A DNA stretch of 64,000 nt from Nocardioides islandensis (lineage in GTDB: Bacteria; Actinomycetota; Actinomycetes; Propionibacteriales; Nocardioidaceae): positions 80,089-144,088 of the forward strand of contig NZ_JADKPN010000014.1 of the NCBI RefSeq assembly GCF_015352455.1, read 5' to 3'. A program made the translations under genes and the position numbers. Positions 50,017 through 59,170 of the stretch are shown here, in pieces. The notes under the pieces are model-generated. The model worked only from the letters and a program-made list of their open reading frames with translations. It did not search any database and was not told the DNA's origin. Position 1 is the stretch's first letter. Every line of letters begins with the position of its first letter.

Positions 50017-51138
50017 ATGTCGGGAAGCGAGTCCTACCCGCCCCCCGGCTCCGCCGGGCACGAGCCGGCCCCGCAGCCACCCCCTCCCCCGTCCGGCTGG
50101 CAGCAGCAGCCCCCACCGCCGCCGGCCTGGTCGCCGTACCCTGCCCCGGCGAGCGGACCGATCGGCCAGCCGATGGGCCAGCTGATGGGCCAGCCGCCGA
50201 TGGTGGCGGCCACCCTGCGCCCCGGCGCGATCCCGCTGCGACCGCTCGGGCTCGGCGACATCTACGACGCGGCGTTCCGGATCATCCGCCACAACGCCCG
50301 CGCCACGGTCGGGTCCGCCGTGCTGGTGACGGCGGTCGCCATGCTCATCCCGGTGCTCATCACCGCGGCGTTCGCCTGGACGGTGGACGCGTCGCTGGAC
50401 CCGGACGCGAACATCACGGACGCGGGTGTGATCGGCGCCCTGGGCACCGACGCCTTCGGCTGGCTGCTCCAGTCGGTCGGGCTGGTGCTGGTGACCGGGA
50501 TGGTCGCGCACGTGACCATGGCCGCCGCCCTCGGGCAGAAGCTGACGCTCACCCAGGCGTGGGAGGCCACGAAGGGCAAGCGCCTGAAGCTGTTCGGGCT
50601 GATGGCGCTGCTGCTGGTGATGATGCTGCTCCTCATCGCCCTGTTCGTGGTGGCCTGGCTGGCCGCCAGGGTCGGCCTGGGGTCGGGCGGGATCGTGCTG
50701 GCGTTCTTGTCGTTCCCGGTGTTCGTCGCCGTCCTGTGGTGGTTCTGGATCCGCGTCTACTACCTGCCCGTGCCGGCCCTGATGCTCGAGGACGTCGGCA
50801 TCTTCGGCGCCATCGAGCGGGGCCACGCGCTCACGCGTGGGGCGTTCTGGCGGGTGTTCGGCATCGCCCTCCTCACCACGATCGTGACGTCCGTCGCCGG
50901 CCTGATGCTGACCATTCCCCTCGGCCTGGTCACCGGCTCGTTGGCCGACGCGGGGATGTCGCCGGGTGCGGAGGCGGTCTGGCGCTCGGTGGCCAACGGG
51001 ATCGGCTCGGTCGTGCAGTCGGCGTTCGTGGCACCGTTCACCGCGGTCGTGACGGCGGTGCAGTACGTCGACCAGCGGATCCGCAAGGAGGCCTTCGACG
51101 TCGAGCTGATGACCCGGTCCGGGATCACCGGCCGGTGA
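50017..51138 (+). CDS. Multi-pass membrane protein with GPDPase-type membrane domain
   Basis: A 373-residue membrane protein. The N-terminal 70 residues are Pro/Gly/Gln-rich and cytoplasmic (PPPGSAGHEPAPQPPPPPSG); then RPLGLGDIYDAAFRIIRHNA leads into about six helices (residues about 85-355). The layout matches proteins annotated as glycerophosphoryl diester phosphodiesterase membrane-domain; no catalytic domain is present. The ATG at 50017 has GGAGGCGGAG upstream. It is the first gene of the second MoxR cluster and overlaps DUF4129 by 4 bp. Confidence 0.82.
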   Translation: MSGSESYPPPGSAGHEPAPQPPPPPSGWQQQPPPPPAWSPYPAPASGPIGQPMGQLMGQPPMVAATLRPGAIPLRPLGLGDIYDAAFRIIRHNARATVGSAVLVTAVAMLIPVLITAAFAWTVDASLDPDANITDAGVIGALGTDAFGWLLQSVGLVLVTGMVAHVTMAAALGQKLTLTQAWEATKGKRLKLFGLMALLLVMMLLLIALFVVAWLAARVGLGSGGIVLAFLSFPVFVAVLWWFWIRVYYLPVPALMLEDVGIFGAIERGHALTRGAFWRVFGIALLTTIVTSVAGLMLTIPLGLVTGSLADAGMSPGAEAVWRSVANGIGSVVQSAFVAPFTAVVTAVQYVDQRIRKEAFDVELMTRSGITGR

Positions 51139-51758
51139 CCGCACCCCGGTTCGACCCGCCACTGACCCCCGGCGGTGGGGAGGCCCACGACCTGCTGCGC
51201 CGCGAGCTGCTCCACCCGGAGTACCACCAGGACAACCTGCTGCTGCGACTCATCGACTGGCTCGGACGCGTGCTGGACAACGGGCTGAACACCGCCCGGA
51301 ACATGCCGCCGCTGACCACGTTCGCGGCGATGCTGGTCGGGCTGCTCGTCGTGGCGGCGCTGGCCTGGCTGCTCAGTCGCGCGCGCCGCACCGGGCGAGC
51401 TCCCGCGGGGGCCCGGCCGGTCATGCTGGAGGAGTCGGTGACCGCCGACCAGCTGCGGGACCGCGCGGTGGCCGCGCTGGCGGAGGGCCGGTACGCCGAC
51501 GCGCTGGTCGACGCCTTCCGCGCGGCCGCGCTCCGCCAGGTCGAGCGCGACCGCATCGACGACGTGCCCGGGGCCACCGCCCGCGAGGTCGCCCTGGCCC
51601 TGGCCGGGGCGTTCCCCGAGCAGGCCCCGGAGGTGTACCGCTGCGCCGCCTGGTTCGACCTGGTGCTGTACGGCGGGCGCCCGGCCACCCGCGAGCAGGC
51701 CGAGCAGGTGCTCGGCCTGGACCACCGGCTCGGGGGACGCGTGGAGGCCCGGTGGTGA
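51135..51758 (+). CDS. DUF4129 domain membrane protein
   Basis: A 207-residue protein. One transmembrane helix (about 57-80, TFAAMLVGLLVVAALAWLLS) follows an N-terminal outer part with HDLLRRELLHPEYHQDN. The C-terminal cytoplasmic part is the DUF4129 helical region (LRDRAVAALAEGRYADALVD and ATAREVALALAGAFPEQAPE). GTG start overlaps the preceding stop (GTGA). Matches the Rv3690-type member of the moxR2 neighbourhood in mycobacteria, by memory. Confidence 0.85.
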   Translation: MTAPRFDPPLTPGGGEAHDLLRRELLHPEYHQDNLLLRLIDWLGRVLDNGLNTARNMPPLTTFAAMLVGLLVVAALAWLLSRARRTGRAPAGARPVMLEESVTADQLRDRAVAALAEGRYADALVDAFRAAALRQVERDRIDDVPGATAREVALALAGAFPEQAPEVYRCAAWFDLVLYGGRPATREQAEQVLGLDHRLGGRVEARW

Positions 51759-52905
51759 GCCCGGTGGTGAGCCCCGTGGTGAGCCCCGTGGTCAGGAGGG
51801 GCACCCGCTGGCGTCCGCGCCTGTCGACGATCGTTGTCGCCGCGGCCGCCCTGCTGGCCGTTGCCGTGGTGATCCTGGTCAGCGGCCGGCCGGCGACCGC
51901 GACGCCCCTCGACCCGGACAACCCGCGACCCGAGGGCGCTCGGGCCGTCGCCCGGGTGCTGGACGCCGAGGGTGTCGACGTCCACGTGGTGCGCGGCGCC
52001 GACGCGTTCGACGCCGAGACCCTCGGGCCGGGCGACACGGTCGTGGTGACCTCGACCTACTTCCTGGGGCGCAGCACCGCCGACCGGCTGGTGACGCACC
52101 TGGCGGGCGCGGACCTCGTGCTCGTCGGGCCCGAGCCGGGTGTCGTGGAGGCGCTCGGCCTGACGGCGCCGTCGTCCTCCGTCTCGCTCGACGGCGAACG
52201 TGCGGCCGCGTGCGACGACCCGCTCCTGGCCGGGCTGCGGATCGACGTGGACTTCGCCACCGAGTACGACGTGCCGGACGGCTGCTTCGCCGGGGAGCAC
52301 GGCTCGCTCGCGGCGTACCCGCGACCCGGCGTCATCCTGCTCGGTGCGGCCGACGTGCTGACCAACAACCAGGTCCTACGTGCCGACAACGCCGCCGTCG
52401 CGCTGCGGCTGCTGGGGCAGAGTCACCGGCTGGTCTGGTACGTCCCGCAGCTGGAGGACCTGCGCGGGAACGACGGCGTCAGCCTGCGCACCCTGCTGCC
52501 CGACTGGATCCTGCCCGGCCTCTGGATCGCCGGGGCCACCGTGGTCGCGCTGCTGCTGTGGCGCTCGCGGCGCCTCGGGCCGCTGGTGACCGAGCCGCTC
52601 CCCGTCACCGTGAAGGCGATCGAGACCGCCCGCAGCCGGGGCCGCCTCTACCGCCGGTCCGGCGACCGCGTGCACGCGGCCCGGGCGCTGCGGCGGGCCA
52701 CCCGCCGGTCGCTCGCCGAGCGGCTGCACCTGCCCGCGAGCGTGGACCCGCAGGTGCTCATCCGCAGTGTCGCCCGCCACCTGGACCAGCCGCCGTCGCA
52801 GGTGGCTGCCCTGCTGGACGACGACGCTCCGGCGCCGGGCACCGACCACGACCTGATCACCCTGGCCAACGACCTGGCGGCGCTCGAACGAGAGGTGCGA
52901 AGCAG

Positions 52906-52909
<4 letters not shown>
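51755..52909 (+). CDS. DUF4350 domain membrane protein
   Basis: A 384-residue protein. The N terminus is three in-frame copies of SPVV, encoded by a 12-bp tandem repeat that also contains the GTG start. A transmembrane helix (about 22-44) precedes the DUF4350 region (about 55-215; DPDNPRPEGARAVARVLDAE, VVVTSTYFLG), which looks like a Rossmann-like domain outside the membrane. A second helix at about 253-272 leads to a cytoplasmic tail with RGRLYRRSGDRVHAARALR. Coupled by overlaps to DUF4129 and MoxR. Confidence 0.85.
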
Positions 52910-53900
<991 letters not shown>

Positions 53901-53901
<1 letters not shown>

Positions 53902-55193
53902 TGGCCATCTCCGGTCGGGTGCCGCTGCTGGTGCTGCTGGGCCTCGTGCCCGTGGTGCTCCGGCCGTCGTTCGGCACCATGTGGCTCTGGCTGCTGGCCG
54001 TGACCCTCGTGGTGCTGGCCGACTGGCTGCTCGCGCCGCGCCCGGAGTCCCTCGAGATCACCCGCCGGGCCACCGAACCGGTGCGCATGACCTACCCGAC
54101 CTCCTCGACGCTGCTGGTCGTGAACCCGTCGAGCCGCACCGTCGCCGGCGTGCTGCGCGACGCCTGGCAGCCGACCGCCGGTGCGTCGGTCAACCGGTTC
54201 CCGCTCCGACTGACGCCGGGTGACCGGGTGCTGCTGCACACGCCCCTGCGACCCGTACGCCGCGGGGACCTGCGCGCCCACCGCGTCACCGTCCGCCTGC
54301 GCGGACCGCTCGGTCTCGCCTCCCGGCAGGTCACCCGCGAGGTACCCGGCGTGGTGCGGTCGCTGCCGCCGTTCGAGTCCCGCAAGCACCTGCCGTCGCG
54401 GCTGGCCCGGCTGCGCGACCTCGACGGGCGCTCGGCGGTGCGGGTGCGCGGGCAGGGCACCGAGTTCGACTCGCTGCGCGAGTACGTCCGCGGCGACGAC
54501 GTCCGCTCCATCGACTGGCGGGCCACCGCGCGCAACCGCACCGTCGTGGTGCGCACCTGGCAGCCCGAGCGGGACCGGCGCGTGGTGCTGGTGCTCGACA
54601 CCTCACGTACCTCGGCCGGCCGGGTCGACGACGTACCCCGCCTGGACTCCGCCATGGACGCCGCGCTGTTGCTGGCCGCCCTGGCCGCCCGCGCCGGTGA
54701 CCGCGTCGACTTCCTGGCCGGGGACCGGCGCGTCCGCGCGCGGGTCCGGGCGGCCGGGACCCGCGAGGCGGCCGCGCGCATCCAGGACACGATGGCCGAC
54801 CTCGAGCCGGTGATCGCCGAGGCGGACTGGACGGCGCTGGCCGGCGCGGTCACCGGGCTCGGCCGCCAGCGGGCGCTGGTCGTCCTGCTCACGCCGCTGG
54901 AGTCCTCGGCGATCGAGGAGGGCCTGCTGCCGGTCCTGCCGACACTGGTCCGCCACCACCGCGTCGTCCTGGCGTCGGCGAAGGACCCGGCCCTGGACCG
55001 GCTGGCCGCGGCGCGGACCACCGTCGACGACGTGTACGACGCCGCGGCGGCCGAGCAGGTGCTGGCCCGGCGCCGCGGCACCGCCGACCTGCTCCGCGCC
55101 CTCGGAGTCGACGTCGTGGACGCAGCCGCCGAGCAGCTGCCGCCGGCGCTGGCCGACCACTACCTCGCGCTCAAGGCGCAGGGCTTGCTGTGA
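53901..55193 (+). CDS. DUF58 domain-containing membrane protein (cluster 2)
   Basis: A 430-residue protein with two N-terminal transmembrane segments (about 5-45), then an outer beta region, the DUF58 core FDSLREYVRGDDVRSIDWRA (about 196-215), and a von Willebrand A-like half (RRVVLVLDTSRTSAGRV). It overlaps moxR by 1 bp. Last gene of this run on the plus strand; the partners SpoIIM and RDD, usually adjacent, are 6.9 kb away beyond three inserted genes. Confidence 0.9.
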
Positions 55194-55205
55194 GCGGCCC
55201 GACGA

Positions 55206-57143
55206 TCAGCGTGGCCTGACCAGGTCGGTCGGCCTGCTCCACGGTCCGTAGCCGTCGGCGTTCCGGGCGCGCACCCTGAACCGGTACTCGCCGGCACCGA
55301 GGGCGAAGAAGAGCTGCCGCTTGCCGGGCGACACCAGCTTCTGGGCGACCTTCCTCCCGCTCGCGGCGAAGACCGCGACCTGGTAGCCCGAGATCCTCAG
55401 GCCGCCGGCCTCGGCCGGGGGCCTCCAGACGACACCCGCGGTCCGGTCACCGCCGGACGCGCCGGCTCGCTCGTCGACCCTGCGCGGCTTGGACAGCGGG
55501 TCGATGGTCACCGTGATGGAGGCGCGGGGACCCTGGCCCGCGGCGTTCAGGGCGGAGACGGCGATCGTGTGCTTGCCCGCTCCGACGTTCTTGAGGACGA
55601 GCGAGGTGGAGGTGGTGGTCGTCCTGAGCTTGCCGTCGACGTACGTCTTGTAGCCCGACACGGGCCCGGCTCCGCTCGAGTCGGGGGCCGTCCAGGTCAG
55701 TCCGAGGACCGAGCCGTCGAACGGTGCCAGCCTCTTGGTCCTGAGCCCGTGCGGGGCCCCGGGCGAGCCCTGGTTCTCCACCGGCAGGGCGCGCCGCAGG
55801 TGCCAGCGACTGGTCGTGGCCGCGAGCACGGTCACGTAGGTGTTCTGGGCGTCCCGGGACACCGGCCGCACGACGCAGTAGTAGAGGCCGGTGGACAGAG
55901 TCCCGCCCGAGCAGTCGGGCACCAGGGAGTCCCGGCCACCCTCGTCGGTGTGCACGACCTGCACCTCACCGAGCGGGGTGGCCATCACCTCGGGCTGGGA
56001 GTAGCGGACCACCAGCCTGGCCGGATGCGCGGCATCGGGGACGAGGCCGTCGGCGTGCGCCAGCACCTCGTTGCCGATCTGCTTGACGTCGGCGGTCACG
56101 CCGCGTTCCTCGAGCTGGACGAGGGCCGGGACGCCGTTCGTGCCGGGCACGGTGAAGCCCAGGCTCATCGGGTCCGTCGCCGGGTTCGTGGTCGGCTGGC
56201 AGGCGGGGACGCTGTCACAGCGGCCGGTCGCGAACGTCGTCCCCGCAGACACGGCGGCACCGACCTTCTGGTTGTCCGGCATGGCCAGGGTCCCCGACAG
56301 CACCGCGACGGTGCCGGTGCCCAGGTACTTGCCCTGGACGACGCTGGTGCCGCTTCCGCCGCTCTTGCGAAGGGTGCCGTTGTTCGTGACGACGCTCTTG
56401 GTCAGTCCCGAGACGTCGGAGCCCGGGTAGTAGCCGCCGTCGCCGGCCAGGTCGACGAGGCCACCCGGCTGGGTCGTCAGCGCCGTGCCGTCGTCGGCCG
56501 TCACGGACGAACCGGGGGTCACCGTCAGCACCCCGCCACCGGCCACGCTGAGGGTGTAGCCCGTGCGGATGAGGGCGCCGAGGTTCGCCACGGTCGCGTG
56601 GCCCTCGACCACCAGCTCGCCGGTGTCCGCCGGCGGCTGGGGACCGTTCGCAACGTCCCGGGAGGTCAGCGTCGCGGCCGAGGTGGTCGAGCCCAGGGTG
56701 AGGGCGCCCTGGACCCGGATGGTGCCGCTGCCGCCGAGCTGACCGCCGGTCGCCTGCACGCTCGTCCCCGCGGCCCAGACCGACTCGGCGCTGCCGTTGG
56801 CGAGGATCCCGGCACCGGCGTGCAGCACGATCGTCGCGCTCCCGGCGACGTGGAGCTGGTCGACCGTGGAGAGGGTGTTCGCCGCGACGTCGATGGTGTC
56901 GGTGGTCTCGATGCAGATGACGTCACCGGGCCGGTCCCCCGGGATGCCCGCCGGGCTCCAGTTGCCGCCGTCGCCCCACGTGGTGTGGTCGGACGAGCCG
57001 GTCCAGACCCGCACAGTGGGGGACCCCGACGAGCACACCGACGGCAGCGCCTCCGCCACCTGGGGCGTCGCGAGCACGACCACGCTCGACGCCACCACCG
57101 CGGCCACGGCCGATCCCACGGTCGGCCCACCCCACCGCTTCAC
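55206..57143 (-). CDS. Secreted beta-solenoid/fn3 protein A
   Basis: A 645-residue exported protein with a signal peptide (about 1-33, GSAVAAVVASSVVVLATPQ core). The N-terminal half has repeated short Gly/Thr/Val strands and the TWGDGGNWSPAGIPG motif seen in right-handed beta-solenoid passenger proteins. A middle domain (about 310-420) has VLAHADGLVPDAAHPARLVV and a Cys pair. Two fn3 domains end it (about 455-640), closing NADGYGPWSRPTDLVRPR. Start is GTG with GGAGG 3 nt upstream, rather close. It is a tandem paralogue of the next gene. Converges on DUF58 with 12 bp between stops. No catalytic motif seen. Confidence 0.8.
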   Translation of the reverse strand: MKRWGGPTVGSAVAAVVASSVVVLATPQVAEALPSVCSSGSPTVRVWTGSSDHTTWGDGGNWSPAGIPGDRPGDVICIETTDTIDVAANTLSTVDQLHVAGSATIVLHAGAGILANGSAESVWAAGTSVQATGGQLGGSGTIRVQGALTLGSTTSAATLTSRDVANGPQPPADTGELVVEGHATVANLGALIRTGYTLSVAGGGVLTVTPGSSVTADDGTALTTQPGGLVDLAGDGGYYPGSDVSGLTKSVVTNNGTLRKSGGSGTSVVQGKYLGTGTVAVLSGTLAMPDNQKVGAAVSAGTTFATGRCDSVPACQPTTNPATDPMSLGFTVPGTNGVPALVQLEERGVTADVKQIGNEVLAHADGLVPDAAHPARLVVRYSQPEVMATPLGEVQVVHTDEGGRDSLVPDCSGGTLSTGLYYCVVRPVSRDAQNTYVTVLAATTSRWHLRRALPVENQGSPGAPHGLRTKRLAPFDGSVLGLTWTAPDSSGAGPVSGYKTYVDGKLRTTTTSTSLVLKNVGAGKHTIAVSALNAAGQGPRASITVTIDPLSKPRRVDERAGASGGDRTAGVVWRPPAEAGGLRISGYQVAVFAASGRKVAQKLVSPGKRQLFFALGAGEYRFRVRARNADGYGPWSRPTDLVRPR

Positions 57144-57185
57144 ACGCCTCCAGCTTTCCCCGAGACGCGATCGTCCGGGGTCTGT

Positions 57186-59099
57186 CTAGCGGGGCGACAC
57201 CCAATCAGTCCAGGCACTGAACGGGCCGTACTTGTCGAGGTTCCTCGCCCGCACCTTGAACCGCACCTTGCCGGTCGTCTTGAACGTCACCATCACCTTG
57301 AGCTTGGCGGCGCTGACCTTCTTCTTGGCGACCACCTTGCCGGCCTTGTTCACCACGACCACCTGGTAGTCGGTCAGCGCCAGACCGCCCACGCTGGCCG
57401 GCGCCTTCCACCTCAGCCCCGCCGTCTTCTTGCCACCCTTGGCGCCCCTGAGGGCGACCGCCTGGCGGGGCTTGGACAGGGCCTTGATCGTCACCGCCGT
57501 GGCGGCCTTGGCGCCGTTGCCGATGACGTTGACCGCCTGGACCTCGAGCGTGTGCGCGCCGACGCCCGGGTTCGGGACGTCCGCGGCCAGGCCGGCGGTG
57601 GTGGCCACCTGCTTGCCGTCGAGGAGGACGCGGTACGACGACACCGCGGCGCCGCCGTCGTTCGCCGGCTCCGCCCACACGAGGTGGACCCCCGCACCAC
57701 CGCCGGTGATCGCCGCGGCCGCAGCCTGCGGGGCGGACGGTGCCGTCTGGTCGCCCGGCTCGCCCGGCAAGTTGCGGCGCAGGTGCCAGCGCGAGGTCTC
57801 GGTCGTCTTGATCGTGACGATGGTGTTCTCAGCGGTGCGCTGGACCGGACGCACGACGCACGCCGTGGCGCCGGGCGGCAGCGTGCCCGTCACGCAGTCG
57901 GGGATCTGGACCTGGAGACCTGAGTCGAGCGTGTGCGCGACCTGCACCGACGCCAGCGGCGTCGCCATCACGTCCGGGTCGGAGAGCCGCAGGGTGATGG
58001 TGGCGGGGTTTCCGGCGTCGGGGGTGAGCTGGTCGGCGTGCGCGAGGATCTCCTGGCCGATCCGCTTGGAGTCCTGGGTCAGCGGCGGGACGGCCAGCTC
58101 CTGCAGCTGGACCGAGGCCGTCTGGGGGTTGGAGCCGGGGATCTGCATCGTCACGGCGGTGGGGTCGATCGCCGGGGAGACGCTGCCGGCGCAGACCGAC
58201 GTCGTACCGGCACCGCACGCCCCGGTGCCGAGGGACATGCCGGCCACCACCTTGCCGGAGACGACCTGGCCGCCCGCGAAGGCCAGCGTCGCGCAGCAGT
58301 CGACCTCCACCGTCGACCCCGAGATCGCGGTGTACGCCGCGTCGATGATGCTGGTCGTGCCACCGCCGGTCTTGGCGATCGTGCCGGCGTTCACGAGGGA
58401 CCCCACGGTCCGCCCTGGAACGGGGCTCCCCTGGTAGTAGCCGCCCGCGCCGTTGAGCTCGAGCCGGCCTCCCGCGACGGTGGTCCCGGTCCCCCAGTCG
58501 GCGGTCACGAACCCGTCGTTGTCGACGACGAGCTTGCCGAAGATCCCGATGCCGTACGACGAGCGCATCGACAGGGCGCCGTCGTCGACGAACACGGAGC
58601 CGTCCCCGGGAATGTCCATGGTGCCGCCCTGACCTCCCCAGAACGTCCCCACCGGGCCGTCGACCGAGGTGAGCACGGACCCGCCGCTGAAGTGCACCGT
58701 GCCGTGCACGTGGATCAGTCCGGTGCCACCGATCGTCCCGTGGTCGACGAACACGTCCCCGAGCCACAGCGAGAACTCGTGGGTGTCCACGAAGAGGTTG
58801 GCGTTGGTGACCGTCAGGGTGGCGAGGGTGTCGATGTGCAGCTTGGCGACGTGGACGACGCCGGTGCTCAGCGTGGCGGACTTGCCGCCCTGGATGCAGG
58901 CCACGGAGCTCGGGCCAGGCACGTTGTTGGTCCAGTTGCCGCCGGTCGCCCAGTTACCGCTGCCGGTGAACGTCGTCGTGCAGTCCCCTGGCAGCGCTCC
59001 GTTCGCCGCCGGCACCGCGACCACGACCAGCAGGGCGGCGACCAGCGCGCCCAGCGCTCCCAGGACCCCGGCCCGCTTCGGCCTCTGCGTGCGGCTCAT
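57186..59099 (-). CDS. Secreted beta-solenoid/fn3 protein B
   Basis: A 637-residue paralogue of protein A with a signal peptide (about 1-35). The same plan is seen: GNWATGGNWTNNVPG near the N terminus, a Gly-rich solenoid, the middle domain EILAHADQLTPDAGNPATIT followed by DVMATPLASVQVAHT, the WHLRR motif, and two fn3 domains with a Lys-rich last third, ending YGPFSAWTDWVSPR. The ATG at 59099 has AGGGGGG 7 nt upstream; a much longer frame upstream overlaps the regulator and is rejected. TACTCT (minus strand, 59130-59135) may be its own -10 box. Confidence 0.8.
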   Translation of the reverse strand: MSRTQRPKRAGVLGALGALVAALLVVVAVPAANGALPGDCTTTFTGSGNWATGGNWTNNVPGPSSVACIQGGKSATLSTGVVHVAKLHIDTLATLTVTNANLFVDTHEFSLWLGDVFVDHGTIGGTGLIHVHGTVHFSGGSVLTSVDGPVGTFWGGQGGTMDIPGDGSVFVDDGALSMRSSYGIGIFGKLVVDNDGFVTADWGTGTTVAGGRLELNGAGGYYQGSPVPGRTVGSLVNAGTIAKTGGGTTSIIDAAYTAISGSTVEVDCCATLAFAGGQVVSGKVVAGMSLGTGACGAGTTSVCAGSVSPAIDPTAVTMQIPGSNPQTASVQLQELAVPPLTQDSKRIGQEILAHADQLTPDAGNPATITLRLSDPDVMATPLASVQVAHTLDSGLQVQIPDCVTGTLPPGATACVVRPVQRTAENTIVTIKTTETSRWHLRRNLPGEPGDQTAPSAPQAAAAAITGGGAGVHLVWAEPANDGGAAVSSYRVLLDGKQVATTAGLAADVPNPGVGAHTLEVQAVNVIGNGAKAATAVTIKALSKPRQAVALRGAKGGKKTAGLRWKAPASVGGLALTDYQVVVVNKAGKVVAKKKVSAAKLKVMVTFKTTGKVRFKVRARNLDKYGPFSAWTDWVSPR

Positions 59100-59170
59100 C
59101 CCATGACCCCCCTCGCCACGAATCCCAGAAGAGTAAGCCGGACAGGGCCCGCCTGACGACCGTGTTCCGG

